64,000 nt of DNA from Apostichopus japonicus (taxonomy: Eukaryota > Echinodermata > Holothuroidea > Aspidochirotida > Stichopodidae): contig NC_092579.1 in the NCBI RefSeq assembly GCF_037975245.1, positions 16,020,178 to 16,084,177 on the forward strand, read 5' to 3'. A program made the position numbers and the translations under genes. Shown piece by piece: positions 11,945 through 26,900 of the stretch (its first letter is position 1; every line of letters begins with the position of its first letter). The notes beneath the pieces were generated by a model. That model was not told the origin of the DNA, did not search any database, and worked only from the letters and a program-made list of their open reading frames with translations.

Positions 11945-14900
11945 GAAAACTTAATGAGAAGGAAAATCCAGAACAGTGAAAAAACTTCCAGCCTCCACCG
12001 GGATTCCAACCTGGGCCTTGTGCTTTATATGCGGACACCCTAACCACTAGGCTATGGACGCTGATTGTATGTCCAGAGGTTCGAATCCGGTAAGGAAGGT
12101 CGTAATTCCACTGTAGGCGTTTGTCACCTGTATCGAACAATACTAGTTCTGGTTTGGTAACATATTTGCCTTACTCTAGAGATCAACCATGATTCTAACC
12201 AACTCGAAATCATTTGTGATTCCCAAAGCCGGATCTCGAAAGAGATACTTTGAATAGACTTTTGTTAATGAATAATTTTGTTAATTAATATATATATGAT
12301 AAGTGTCATGAAAATACCGCTGTGCAGTTCAATGGTTGTATTCAATTGTCACTTAATATCAAAATGATATATTACATTAAACAAACAATAACTTTACTTC
12401 TCATATTGCCTCAAGTGCATCAGACCGATGGCATGCACCATATAATATTCTTTTAATTTAGCTCTTCGTTATCGATAGAAGATCTCTCTGCATACTTATT
12501 ACAGTTCAAAATCTCCAGTTGACCAAAAAAACAGAAACGTTTACAAATATTTGTCATAAGTTTTGGCACCTTATAAGCTATAAGATTTTAGAAAGTCATG
12601 CATTGTGATATGAGATAAACCATTCCATGTTTCATGCATTGATATTGACCACTTTCCTTTTTTTTTTTTTTATGGTTATTATTATCATTATCTGGTTTTT
12701 CATTCGGTACTCATCAGCTACGGCAATGGAACTACAGTGTCGGTATACGTTGGTATCAAGCACACTGGAGGAACAAACCATACGGTAGAAGATGAGTACA
12801 TCTCCAGTACCAGGTATTCAGGGACCACCTTCTGGGAGGTCAACTACGCCCTTCGGCCCTGGACCGCCCAGTGCCAGTATTATGATGAAGAGCTGGAGGA
12901 CTGGAATCCACAGGGCTGCGTCGTATGTCAATTCATTTTCTTTCTTTTTTTTCTTTCCTTCACAAAGAAATTTTTTATCTTGACTTGCAATGTCCACCTT
13001 AATACTTTTTAAAAAACTTGCTCGACTCCAAATACTCTCTTGCAGGCTAGATTTGACCCTCGGAAGGGTTGGCATGTCACGTAACCTGTGAGGCAGTCGT
13101 GCTGGTTTACACAATCCTGTAGAAATCTTGTCCAGTGGCTGGCATATTTTCCCTACTTTGCCAGATTTCCATCAGCCCCGACGTATCAAAAGAATGCACA
13201 TGGTGTCAGCTCTAAAAATTGTCTCACATCTCCACTGTCAATATTTGTTAGAAATAATAAATTGAGAGAGCCGACACACCCAATTTTTTTGTTTTATGGT
13301 ACTATGTTTTGTCATCATTTCTTATTGTTTGTTTGCCATTGTTATCTGTTGATAGGTCGGAGACAAGACTTCTCTACTAGCCACCCAGTGTCTGTGTTAC
13401 CATTTAACTACGTTCGGTGGAGGTTTCTCGGTACCCATGAACGGCATCGACCTCAGCGATTCGGCTTTCGGCAAACTGGATGAGAATCCTGTGGTCTTCG
13501 TCTTTATGGTCTGCTGCATATGCATTTATCTGACGGTACTTTTGTGGGCCAGAAAAGCAGACCAGAGAGACAAAGTGAAAGCTGGATCTTCCCCTCTCCC
13601 AGATAACGACCCCAGAGATCATTTCAACTACGAGATTACAGTCTTCACTGGGATGAAGAGTGGTGCAGGTTTGTGCCAATTGATTGGTAGTTTTGAAGAA
13701 GCTTCCTCCCTCCCTCCCCATCCTGCCATCCATCTTCTTCCACCCCCACCCCACCCCTTTTCCAGATTCAGTCAGTATCCCATGCAAATGCTATAGATTT
13801 TTTTCATCCAATAATAAATCAATTACAAGCTTGGTAAAAGTTCTTACATGCAGATTGGTTGAATAGACACAAAATATACTCAAATAGCCTAGGTTATACA
13901 GCCTATAGCTACAATCTCTTTAGAGCTGCTGAAACATTTCATGAGAAACTTAAGTTACATGTTTATATACATATTGGTTGTATTTACTTTACAGTGGATA
14001 TCACTATGAGAAAACTAGCTGCATATTTCATACTATTTTTTTATGAGCAGTGTAACCTAAAATGGATTGTTATAGAACAAAAACTAAAGAAAAAAGACAT
14101 GAATATATCCAATCTCAACAGAAAAATGAAAAGATTGTTGCAGTGTTCTTGGATTTACCTTCAAAATATCTTCAGGAATAATGCTCTCTTTGCTGTAAAA
14201 CATCATTTAAATGTCTGGAAACAGATAGTTTTAACCCTCGTTTCCAATGTTTCTCGTCCAGGTACGTCAGCGAAGGTGACGGTCATAATAACCGGGGATG
14301 CCGAAGAGTCCAGACCACGGCTACTCATAGACCCAAAGAGGAAGACCTTTCAACGCGGTGGAATCGACACTTTTGTCATGCGCCTGCCCCGTCACCTTGG
14401 TAACCTGGAACACATCCGTATCTGGCACGATAACAGCGGCAAGCGGTCATCTTGGTACTTGAGTCGGCTGTCCATCAAAGACTTGTCCAAGGATAAGATG
14501 TATTTCTTCATGCTCGATCGTTGGTTGGCTGTGGAAGAGGATGATGGACAGGTATCTCAAAAAGTCTTTCTTTGTTGTTAGAATATTCCAGCAAACCAGA
14601 AAATATAGCTAACTTTTAGCCACTGCCTGTACTTGGTCCAGGAAGACCGGCCAATGTTTCTAATTTGTCTGAATACCCTTAATCTCTTTTTAGAGAAAGT
14701 GTTCTTGGTTTAATTGCTGTTAGAAATGGAACCTGGGTTTAGCTATTTCCTGCAATAATTAAACTTTAAGAAAGCTTTATTTTTTTTTAATAATTCTTGT
14801 GTTAAACATCAATGCTCGTTGAAGATTTATATTACTCTCTCATAGCCAAGGACTATTTTGCTGTGTTTACTCTTGAAGTATACAAAAATGGAACCATATG

Positions 14901-17900
14901 TTAAAATAATGACAATAATGATGATAATAATCTTTTCCATGCCATCTTGCTTCTTCCATTCGTTAACCACCAACTCCCATCTTCGTGCATATTCGTAGAT
15001 GTTCGTCGTTTATTGTGTTAATACTTCTAATCTTTAGACAACATTTCCATTCTCTGTGTTTGCTCTACATCTGAATTCCAGATCAAGCAAAGCGTATTAA
15101 TAGAACTGAATATATTAATGGAACCGCATACTGAAAATAACGACATACTCACCCATACAATCTTGTCTCTTCCGAGCACTAACGACCACCATTAATGATT
15201 CATAGATGTTCTTCGTTCATTTACGTTAATACTTCTAATCTCTCGATATCGTCTCCATTCTGAATTCCAGATAGAGCGAGTCATTCCTGTAGCCGGTAAG
15301 AGTGAACTGACCAGCTTCGGATATCTGTTCTATAGCAAGACACGCCGGAACCTCAGCGACGGCCATCTTTGGTTCTCCGTGTTTGCTCGACCCTCCAAGA
15401 GTCACTTCACCCGGTCTCAGCGTGCCACCTGCTGTATCTCATTACTCTTTTGTACGATGATGTCAAACATCTTCTTCTACGGCGTGGATCTCACAGCCGG
15501 TAATCAGTCCACGTCCTTCATCTTTGGACCCATATCCTTCTCCTTGGCCGAGATTTGCGTGGGTGTCATCAGCAGCCTCATGGTCCTCCCCGCCAACCTC
15601 CTGGTCATCCAGATGTTCAGGCTGTCCCGTCCGATCCCGGAAAAGATCAAGTGGTTCTCCTGGTTCAAGAGGAAGAAGAAGAAGACGAGAGAGGAGGAAG
15701 AGAAGGAATTGGAGGAGAAGATATTGCAGGTGAAGAGAGATAAAGAGGAGAGGATGGATGAGAAGGCAGTCACAGAATTAGAGGAACAGTTGCAGGCTCT
15801 CGATGGCGGCGACGAAGACGACATGAGGAAAATACTGAAATCAGCTCAGAGTCGGAGGTTGAACGTCGTTGATGGAGGAAAAGATGAAACAGAGGCAGGG
15901 GAGAATGTCAATGATGAGATGATGGTCAGTAGGAGATATTTAAAGAGGGTCATTCTCTTCCACTATTGTGACAAAAATAGTAGTGTTTATTGTAAACAAA
16001 TTACAATGTATTTGCTCCAACAGCTTGTAGAGAACAGCTACTGGAATTTTTCCAAATATTTCTAATGAGTTTGTATAATACTCAGACACGGAAATGGAAT
16101 GAGGGAGTCTTTCTAAAGGAGTATTTCTTGAATGGAAGGGGAGATGGGAAAGAGGGAGGCGGTTGGGGGGGGGGGTAGGCAAGTACCTGTAGTTATAGAA
16201 GTTTACTGCCTGAAAAGTGGTGCACTGATATGAAGCAAACCTTGGGAATAGTGTGTAGCGTTCAAAGATTTGTCCACTATTTAACCCTGCTCATTTTTTG
16301 TACCATTTGTTAAATTAGTTACCTCGTTACAAAAAAGTAAGTAGGTTTAAGTTAACGTTTAGCGCCAAAGCGGTATTCAGGAGGGAGGTTAAAGTCCTAC
16401 TTGTCCCCTCCCTGTATCTACTTTTGTCATAGTAAAGTACATGAGGTCACTTATATATTATGTAATAACTAATAAGTTTTGCCGCAGTTGCCCAACATGG
16501 AAGACTCAGAGATGTATACAATTCAGCAAGGCAACTCAAAGCACTGAGAGGAATTATTTGTGGTTTGTACCGCCCCTAAAATGTGGTTGATTGTAGTTGA
16601 ATTTCTTTTAATGTCCTTGTTTTAGCTCGTTGGTGGCTTGAAAACCACTGGAAAGAAAAAGAAGTCCAAGTTTATGCTGCCCTGGCCTTTTCAATTTGTG
16701 GGCTGGGTCGCTGCTTTTGCAACAATCGGTACAGCTTTCTTCTTCACCATCGAGGTTGCTGGGACGTTTGGCGTGGAAAAGGCCTCGGAGTGGCTCAGAA
16801 CAATGGTGTTTTCTTTGACTCAAGACATATTATTCTCACAACCCATCAAGGTAATACTGTTAGAAAACAAAGATTAGTTATAGTAGAATACACTTGAGGG
16901 GTTAGTGGAGGGAGAGGGGTCAGAGGGAGGGGGATGGGTGGGGAAAAGGGGGATTTAGGGGTCAGAGGGGGGAGGGGGGTTTAGGGGTCAGAGGGGGGAG
17001 GGGGGTTTAGGGGTCAGAGGAGGAGGGGGGTTTAGCTTTTTGATACATCAGTTACATTTGCGGATCTTCCCTTCTCAACAAAGAAGTTGGGACATTCAAA
17101 CCTTGAGTATAAATGCCAACAAGTTTAGTATAGTTGTGGACTTTATGTTGATTTATTGATTGACAGCAAACAATGATTTTTCCCACCTATGTAGAATGGT
17201 CTTAAAATATTGCCAGACAGATGGCAGTGATCGATAAGTTTTAACTTGGATTGCTAAACCTTGTGGATAGCATGTTAGCAAAACATGGTTTTTACCAAAC
17301 ATGCAAGTTTGCAAATGAAATGATCATTTTAAAAGTGTAATCCAAGCCCCGTTATAGCCAACTGTTTATCTTACCTATCTAGTTGTCTCAACTCTTTCGA
17401 TAGGTCTTGTGTCTGGCTACTTTCTATGCACTGGTCATCAAGAAGCCAGACAAGGAAGAGGAGCCAGTGTCTCCGGCCTTAAAGCAGGACGAAGAATACA
17501 TTCACGAGATGATCTCCGAGGAGGAATTATCGGATCCAGAGAAGATGGAGCAGCTCGAGCAGCAGAAGATGATGTGTCCGGTCAAACCTCCGGACACTGA
17601 CCAATTGGAGGAAGCGCGAGAAAAAAGGTTAAACATAACGTCAGATTAGTCCATGATGATCTTTGAGACCCCAAATATCTGGGCATGTAACCTAACCAAG
17701 TCCACCCCATTTTAGAAGAACTCCCACTGAGTCCCACTGGGTCTGGCTTAAAGAAGTCTTAGATGAGTCATCTGTACAATTAATTAGTCTATTAGCAATG
17801 AGTCACCTGTACAATTTATTAGTCTATAAGCGATGAGTCACATGTACAATTAATTAGTCTATTAGAAATGAGTCACATATACAGTTAATTAGTCAATTAG

Positions 17901-20900
17901 CAATGATTCACCTGTACAATTAATTAGTCAATTAGCAATGATTCACCTGTACAATTAATAAGTCAATTAGCAATGATTCACCTGTACAATTAATAAGTCA
18001 ATTAGCAAGATTCACCTGTACAATTAATTAGTCAATTAGCAATGATTCACCTGTACAATTAATTAGTCAATTAGCAATGATTCACCTGTACAATTAATTA
18101 GTCAATTAGCAATGATTCACCTGTACAATTAATTAGTCAATTAGCAATGATTCACCTGTACAATTAATTAGTCAATTAGCAATGATTCACCAGTACAATT
18201 AATTAGTCAATTAGCAATGATTCACCTGTAAAATTAATTTGTCTATCAGCAATACACACAAGAGTATCATATCTGCAACTATTAGCATAGAATTCTGAGG
18301 GTCATTTTGCATTGTAATTCATCATTTACGCTTTATATATACACTTTGGTATATGTCAGGTTTATTGGATTACAGCTCAAGTAATCTCCAAAATTGGAAA
18401 TAATATATTTACCCTCTTTTGCATTTTTTCTATTTTCACGTTCAAGGTTTCGTGATAGTCACTTAAAAGTAGCGGATTAGCTATAGACGTATATTAATTT
18501 TTGGATATGATAATTTCTGAGATTTTTTTTTTTTTTTTTTGACAGATTTAAGGAGATTGAGATGTGGGCTGTCATCAAGGAGATATCCGTCTATGTGATC
18601 TACCTCTATGTCATGCTGATCGTTGCCTATGGCAACCTTGATTCAAATTCCCATGCTCTGATCTCATCATGCAAAGGCATGTTCATCAACGCTGAATACA
18701 ACGGAATACTCAAACTGTCTTCTGTAAGAATTTTACTCTCATAGTGTTATAATTCTTACGTATGGTGACCTAAGGAGGGACATTGAAAGACAATATATAT
18801 AGATTGACAAGACCAAATTCCGATATAAACGGTCAAAATTTCGAGATAGAAAGTCAAAATTTTGTGATGAAAAGCCGAGAATTTCATAAATTACCCTTCT
18901 ACCCCCTTTGGTGGACTTATCTTGATTGTAAGCCTTTTCTGAAACACTTGGTGTTTTAATATATTGGAAGTGTTACACACAATTACATGATCATTCAGTA
19001 AAAACTCATAAAATTGTGGATATATTTGCAATATATATATAGTTGTGGGCTGTAGTTTGTGTTAATTCTGGTTAGAAAAATCATGGCTGTCAAGCCATTT
19101 CATTTTAATATTCTTGTATGAAACTGTCTGGATTTTCTTTCCACAGGTGACCAGTCGTAGTCACTTTCATAGATATTTGAGAGAAACCTTCATTCCCACC
19201 CTCTACGCTGATCCTCTGAGTAACGGCCTTCTTGATGAGGATAGCATATCACAAAGGTTTGTCGCAGACAAGGCACATATCCTGATTGGTACTGCCCGAC
19301 TAAGGCAGGTCAGGGTACATTCCAGTGAGTGAACTCGATAAATTTTTCTTGATTTCTAAAATTTATCGGAATTATATGCACAACATTTAATCCAAAAGGG
19401 ATTATTAGAGGAAAATGTTACTTTTGACATGCGAAAGGGTGAACTTTAATATAAGCATCTCCGTCAAATTTTCATCCAGTTTCTAAGAGGTTTTTTTGTT
19501 GTTGAAAATGTCACTTTTGACATTCGACAGGGTGAACTTTATTATAAGCATCTCCGTCAAATTTTCATCCAGTTTCTAAGAGTTTTTTTTGTTGTTGAGA
19601 TGTTTGCATATCACTTTTATACACTTTGTACAAAACGTGAACTCGATGCAAGCAAACGTGCAATGTCGTAAATCCGGGTTGATAATCTTCTTGTCTTTTC
19701 TCTTGTTGTGAGCTTCTGTTGAGATGGTTCTGTTCTAACTTCTGTTACAGGTTTGTAATGAAGCTTAAGCAATGCCAATGAAACATGAGTGTATGCATAT
19801 TCTGATGCATCCGCTCTTCAGGTAGAAAACTGAATTATAGTAATTAACATCTTGTGTAATTTTACATCCTTGACAAAACATGTGGTTTTATTTAAGTTCA
19901 CGTTCGGTAAAAATCTTATTTCAAATGAGTGAAACAGCAGTGTCATGTAGGGATTTCACATGCTAATTTTGTTCTTTCTCTACTATTTTCTTGTAACCTG
20001 TCATTTTCATTTTGTTGGAAATTTTCTTTTGCTATCCCCAGATTCTTGTAAGATCGAGGACATCATGAAGCCAGCCGTGAGTCGCTGCATGGACGTCTAC
20101 TCCTTTGCAGACGATGTAGAATACAGTTATGATGAAGGATGGACTCAGGTTAATGTCACAGATTGTAAGTCCAACAAACTTATTTGTTGACTGATCAAGA
20201 AGAAACATAGCCAGAGAATCCTTTTGAAATTTGCGTTCAGTCCTAATCGACATTTTTAAGATATCGATAGTTGAATTTTCATATTTTGCACCAAACATGA
20301 ACTCTTGTATCAAACTGGTCATGTGATGTCATAGTTCACTTTCAAAACACTGTGAACTTTTAATATATCATGATGAGTAGACGTTCTAAGAGCTTTAATT
20401 GGTTTCTTTTTTGTATCCTCGGTCATATTTCGTTTTTTGTTTTATTAATATGTTTTTTGCAATGTGGGCTGTACATGATGGTTTAGAATCTTCAGCTGAA
20501 CACAAGCACTATGTCCTCTCTTTGATGTACCCCAGAAGCTGAATACAAACACTATACTTTCAGTGTTACTACATGTATATGCCCCAAATATCCTCTCTTA
20601 GATGTACCCCAGGAGCTCTATACAAAGACTATACTTTCAGTGTTACTACATTTATATGCCCAAATGTCCTCACTTAGATGTACCCCAGGAGCTGAATACA
20701 AACACTATACTTTCAGTGTTATTACATTTATATGCCCAAATGTCCTCACTTAGATGTACCCCAGGAGCTGAATACAAACACTATACTTTCAGTGTTACTA
20801 CATTTACATGTCCAAATGTCCTCACTTAGATGTGCCCCAGGAGCTGAACACACACACTATACTTTCAGTGTTATTACATTTACATGTCCAAATGTCCTCA

Positions 20901-23900
20901 CTTAGATGTGCCCCAGGAGCTGAACACACACACTATACTTTCAGTGTTATTACATTTACATGTCTAAATGTCCTCACTTAGATGTACCCCAGGAGCTGAA
21001 TACAAACACTATATTATCAGTGTTATTACATTTATATGCCCAAATGTCCTCACTTAGATGTGCCCTGGAGCTGAATACAAACACTATATTATCAGTGTTA
21101 TTACATTTACATGCCCAAATGTCCTCACTTAGATGTGCCCCAGGAGCTGAACACACACACTATACTTTCAGTGTTATTACATTTACATGTCTAAATGTCC
21201 TCACTTAGATGTACCCCAGGAGCTGAATACAAACACTATATTATCAGTGTTATTACATTTACATGTCCAAATGTCCTCACTTAGATGTGTCCCAGGAGCT
21301 CTATACAAAGACTATACTTTCAGTGTTACTACATTTATATGCCCAAATGTCCTCACTAAGATGTGTCCTAGGAGCTCTATACAAAGACTATACTTTCAGT
21401 GTTACTACATTTATATGTCCAAATGTCCTCTCTTAGATGTACCCCAGGAGCTGAACACAAACACTATACTTTCAGTGTATTACATTTATATGCCCAAATG
21501 TCCTCTCTTAGATGTACCCCAGGAGCTGAATACAAACACTATACTTTCAGTGTTATTACAGTTATATGCCCAAATGTCCTCTCTTAGATGTACCCCAGGA
21601 GCTGAATACAAACACTATACTTTCAGTGTTATTACATTTATATGCCCAAATGTCCTCTCTTAGATGTACCCCAGGAGCTGAATACAAACACTATACTTTC
21701 AGTGTTATTACATTTATATGCCCAAATGTCCTCTCTTAGATGTACCCCAGGAGCTGAATACAAACACTATACTTTCAGTGTTATTACATTTATATGCCCA
21801 AATGTCCTCACTTAGATGTACCCAGGAGCCAAAGGTTCTATTGACCACACTTCGGTATGATGTGGTGTTACAGGTTACCAGGTTAACTGCATGTTGTATG
21901 ATAATAACCTTTTACCTTGATATGAGACTAATAACTTTAACCTTAAACCATCTACCTTATCAGTCTCATTCAAACTAGTCAAATATTACAAGTTATATAC
22001 ATTTTTAGTAACAAACAGTAAATCTTAAATTTTATGTTTTGTATCAACTCTGTTTGGAAGTTGTGTTTTATTTCTCTCCCCCCCCCCCCACACCTACTCT
22101 TTTTTGGCAAATTCAACAGGGCAAAATTTACCGAAATGGGGAACCAGTAGATTTGTCAGCATCTGGAAATATTCCGACTGGTTAGAATTGGATTCTTATC
22201 CAGTCATAGCGGATATTACCACTTACAAAGGGGGAGGATTTACGGCCGTCTTCGGTAACAGGATCGAAGAGGATTACGAAATGTTGGATTACATCATCGA
22301 CAGTAACTGGATGGACCAGCAGACGAGAGCAGTCTTTTTGGAATTTGTCCTCTATAATCCAACTTTGAACGGTCATGTGATGTCACAGATGCTGGTAGAA
22401 TTCCCTCCAACTGGAGGTAAACTTTCTCTTTTTCTACTTGTATAGTGTGATTTATTTTATAAAAGTATATATTTGTGTTTTTTCTTCTCTTTATCAATGA
22501 TATGCTACCGCCAAATTCAAGTTTGTATTTGTAGTTATATTTACTCGTATTTGTCACATGTATTGCCTAGTTGCCATGCCGCCAAAATTTTGGGTCAAAA
22601 TCATAAAAACGAGGGCTGCCGAGCTTTTCTTAAATTTGTTGGTGGTATGGCTAGCCTTGTGAAAATTACAAAATGAGTCGCCACGTCGAAGGAAGATGTT
22701 TGGGAAGCAAACCAACAGGCCCATCATATATGTCCTGGACTATCAGATGTTTTTATCTATGTTTTTACAAAAGATGCAGCCGCAGAGAATATTTGAGGAA
22801 ATTCAATCTTGGTTACGTACGATCGAGCGTCTGTTTGACGAACGTAGCATATCCCTTTTAAATTTCCAGATAGAACGGCAGATCGTTTTACCTTTATCGT
22901 CTTCCATTTTTTAGGAGCATTCCCGTTCCTGAAGTTCCAAACCATGCAACTGGATCATTACTACGGTCCGTTTGCGTATTTCGTCTTGGGAGCAGAAATA
23001 CTCCTGTGTCTCTACATACTGTATTACCTTGTCAGAGAGAGTCTCAAAATCAAGAAGATGAAGAAATCATACTTCAAAGAAGCTTGGAATATAATCGAGT
23101 TAGTCTCCTTGTTGTTTGCAATCTTGACCATCCTGTGCTACATCTACAGGCTGCAACAGGCTAACGAACTCGCTACAGATTTTGCTGAAAATCCTGACAG
23201 ATTTCACAATTTCCAGTACCTTGGTTACTGGGATGACGTAAGTAGATTAGCTTTTTATATGAATATATGAATAAATGAGGGATGTTTAAAGCAGCTGGAT
23301 GCATATGTTACTGTTTGTATATTCACTGCGCTGTGTGGCACAATAAGACAAAAACATGATAATAAGATTAAAAATAATTATAATATTAAAATAAAATATA
23401 ATAATTATACATTATAAAACTCTGGAAGAGCAATGATCTAAAGTGCTTTACAAAAACAGTTACAATTACACTATTACATATTAAGAAGAAGCCTGATTAA
23501 AAAGAAACATCTTTACTCTGGACTAAAAGGCTTACAACAGAAGTCAGATTTCTAATAGATAAAGAGAGACAGAGGGGTGGAGTTCCTGTATATAATATGT
23601 AATGTCTGCTGCTTTCCCAATGTACCATTATTATTTAGAACATAAATCCCTCTTAGGCTACAGTTACGTATTATTCAATTTATGCTGTTAAGATAATGGT
23701 CATTTTAGTTGCAAATCCAGGGGTTGTGTGAGGTGTACAACCACCCCCCTCCCTCCCAGCACCCACTTATTTCAAACCCCCACAAAACAAAATTAAAGGA
23801 TGTAGTAGCACTATAGCTTGTGTGTAGACCTCACTACAAACAAACCTAATTTATAGCTTAACTATATGTGCCTCAAAATGCACCATTTGACATCTTAAGT

Positions 23901-26900
23901 TTATTTTCTGAGGGAAGAACCACCAGAGCAAAACTTGTTAGTAGTTATGGATTCAATACTCCACCCTAATCATTTTAAAATCCAGCTTTTAATGTCCTAA
24001 AGAAAGTGTGACTCTTATTTACATTTTTATGCATGTTACTCTCATACAAGTCCGTCCTATACACACAAAAAGGATCTGTCGACTATTTGGTTGAGTTATT
24101 GAAATGAATATTTATGAAAAGAATAGGAAGTAACATGTGATGGGTAATGATGAATTTTGAAATATTTAGATACAAGTTTTAGATACATGCAAGGTATATA
24201 TATTAGTACTGTGTTACACATTAAGCAGTAGATCGGAGACGAAATGTAGCGCTAAGTGATGTCTGATAAGGTGATGCGTTTATACAGTATGTCAAGCATG
24301 TTCTGGTACTATGTAAAGTCTATATAGTGATGTGTAAAATGACCAGTATATATGTGTACATGCAGCTTATACAGACATATATGTGGTTTAATTGCTGTTC
24401 TCTTGAGACTCTGAACTACATGATATGTTGGAGGTTATCCCAGTGACTGAGAAAACCAACTGTTATCTTGACTGGAGGAGGGGTGCTTTATATAGGAATG
24501 GTAATCCTCAATTAACATGGTAAACTAAATTTATAAAAGTTTAACTTTTAAAATATAGGCCAACATTGAATCAGATGTTGGGCAATTTTTAGTTTCATTG
24601 AATGACAATGTGGGAACTAAACAAATGGTCAAAGCTGATATTCAGACACAAGTGTGAAAATTTTTGAAAAGTTAAGATCTTGAGAAAGGGTTAACAAACA
24701 TCACCATAGAGATCAAGGTTGTCATGACAACCTCTTTGCTTTGTCAACAGCTCTTCATCACAATGACAGGCTTGGTGCTCTTCATAGCTATACTTAAGTT
24801 CTCAAGAATCCTGAGGTTTAATCGAAAGTTGCTTCTATTCAGCTTGACTGTGCAGGTAAATTTTTTATATATTTTAAACAAAAAGTTTTAAATGAAGTGC
24901 CAACTTGATAGCAGCATTCTGCATTTGGTCCCGGACATTTTGCATTTCCCTGAAGGTTGTTTCTACCAAGTAATATAATTCACAGATCCCTGAAGGTTGT
25001 TTCTACCTAATAAAACAATTTACAGTTCCCCGAAGGTTGTTTCTACCTAGTAATACAATTCACAGATCCCTGAAGGTTGTTTCTACCTAGTAATACAATT
25101 CACAGTTTGCTGAAGGTTTTTTCTACCACATAATACAATTCACAGTTCCCTAATGTTGTTTCTACCTAGTAATACATTTTACAGTTCCCTAAGGTTGTTT
25201 CTACCACATAATACAATTCACAGTTCCCTAATAATGTTTCTACCACATTATACAATTCAATACAATTCAATGTAATACATTTTACAACAACCATGTCATT
25301 TGTTTGTTTTTCTTTCTCTATTTAAGGCCTCTATTTGTTTTGTGAGAAAGTTCACTCGGTTGAAAAAATAAATAAAAGTATCTGTTGTACTGTGAAAACC
25401 TTAATTGCAGGTTGCGTAGATTTGATATTTCCTGTTTCAATGATTCTGATCGAAACTAAATATTCCACAAAAGTATTACTTTCATAGCAGGACTATGATC
25501 AAGTTTCATTTTCACAAAAATAAAGTATATATATATATTGAACTTTGATGTTTGCAAAAGTGATCAAAGTTATATGCTATGCACTGTGCCTTACAACACA
25601 TCTTGCCTTGTTATGGTCTACAATTGCCGGCCATGTATTACATGCTAGTGTATGTGACCTTAATAGATGGATTTTTTTTTCCAATGTTACTTCACTTCTA
25701 GTTCATGATGCTAAGTTAATTGCACTGAAATAAATCTTGTATATATGGGTTTCGATGCTGATTATAAATGACAAAGAAATTGCAATTAGTTATATCTTTT
25801 TCTCTTTTTTTTTCTTTCTTGATTTTTCTCTCCAGAAATTTGGGACAGAGTTGAGTCTGTTCATGGTTATGTTTCTTGTGGTGTATGCAGCCTTTGCTAG
25901 CTTTTCCTACCTCTCCTTCTATCAGCTGAGGGATTACAGCTCTTTCATCAAGACCCTCGAGTCTCTCTTTGGCTCATTACTCGGTAAATACAACAAGAGT
26001 CTCTCAATATTGTAAATCTCTTCACCTTAAAGTTTCCTACCCTTCCAGGCAGTTCTTACCTGTGAAAGATGCTGCCTCTGTAGCGTGCATTCAAATTTCC
26101 CATGTTTTTTTCAAATGTTTTTTTTTTTCTCAGGAGGAGATAAGGGATTAGGATATATTACAATATTGTCATGGGGAGTTTTTAGGTCCATTCTTGTCAT
26201 GGGGACTTGTTAGGTCCATTCTTGTCATGGGGAGTTGTTAGATCCATTCTTGTCATGGGGAGTTTTTAGGTCCATTCTTGTCATGGGGACTTGTTAGGTC
26301 CATTCTTGTCATGGGGAGTTGTTAGGTCCATCATTGTCATGGGGAGTTGTTAGGTCCATTCTTGTCATGGGGAGTTGTTAGGTCCATTCTTGTCATGGGG
26401 ACTTGTTAGGTCCATTCTTGTCATGGGGACTTGTTAGGTCCATTCTTGTCATGGGGAGTTGTTAGATCCATTCTGGTCATGGTTAGTTGTTAGGTCCATT
26501 CTTGTCATGGGGAGTTGTTAGGCCCATTCTTGTCATGGGGAGTTGTTAGGTACATTCTGGATATGGGGAGTTGTTTAGGTCCATTCTGGATATGGGACTT
26601 GTTAGGTCCATTCTGGTCATGGTTAGTTGTTAGGTCCATTCTTGTCATGGGGAGTTGTTAGGTACATTCTGGATATGGGGAGTTGTTAGGTCCATTCTTG
26701 TCATGGGGAGTTGTTAGGTCCATTCTTGTCATGGGGAGTTGTTAGGTCCATTCTTGTCATGGGGAGTTGTTAGGTCCATTCTTGTCATGGGGAGTTGTTA
26801 GATCCATTCTGGTCATGGTTAGTTGTTAGGTCCATTCTTGTCATGGGGAGTTGTTAGGCCCATTCTTGTCATGGGGAGTTTATAGGTCCATTCTTGTCAT

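Noticed and set aside
11752-12140. Long frames of alternating Tyr and Ile on both strands
   Set aside because: They are translations of the TA microsatellite; the same holds at 42341-42640 and 48857-49211.
13859-14261. Upstream half of the long frame that contains the PLAT domain
   Set aside because: The PLAT exon starts at a good acceptor at 14261 with matching phase; the upstream part is AT-rich and has no family similarity.
20602-21978. Open frames with repeated [14 protein letters not shown]-type residues
   Set aside because: They arise from the 76-bp intronic array. The unit is not a multiple of three and the frames fall between two well-defined exons.
22473-22914. Two overlapping open frames between exons 22 and 23
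   Set aside because: Exons 22 and 23 join directly at a conserved Gly in phase; nothing from the family is missing between them.
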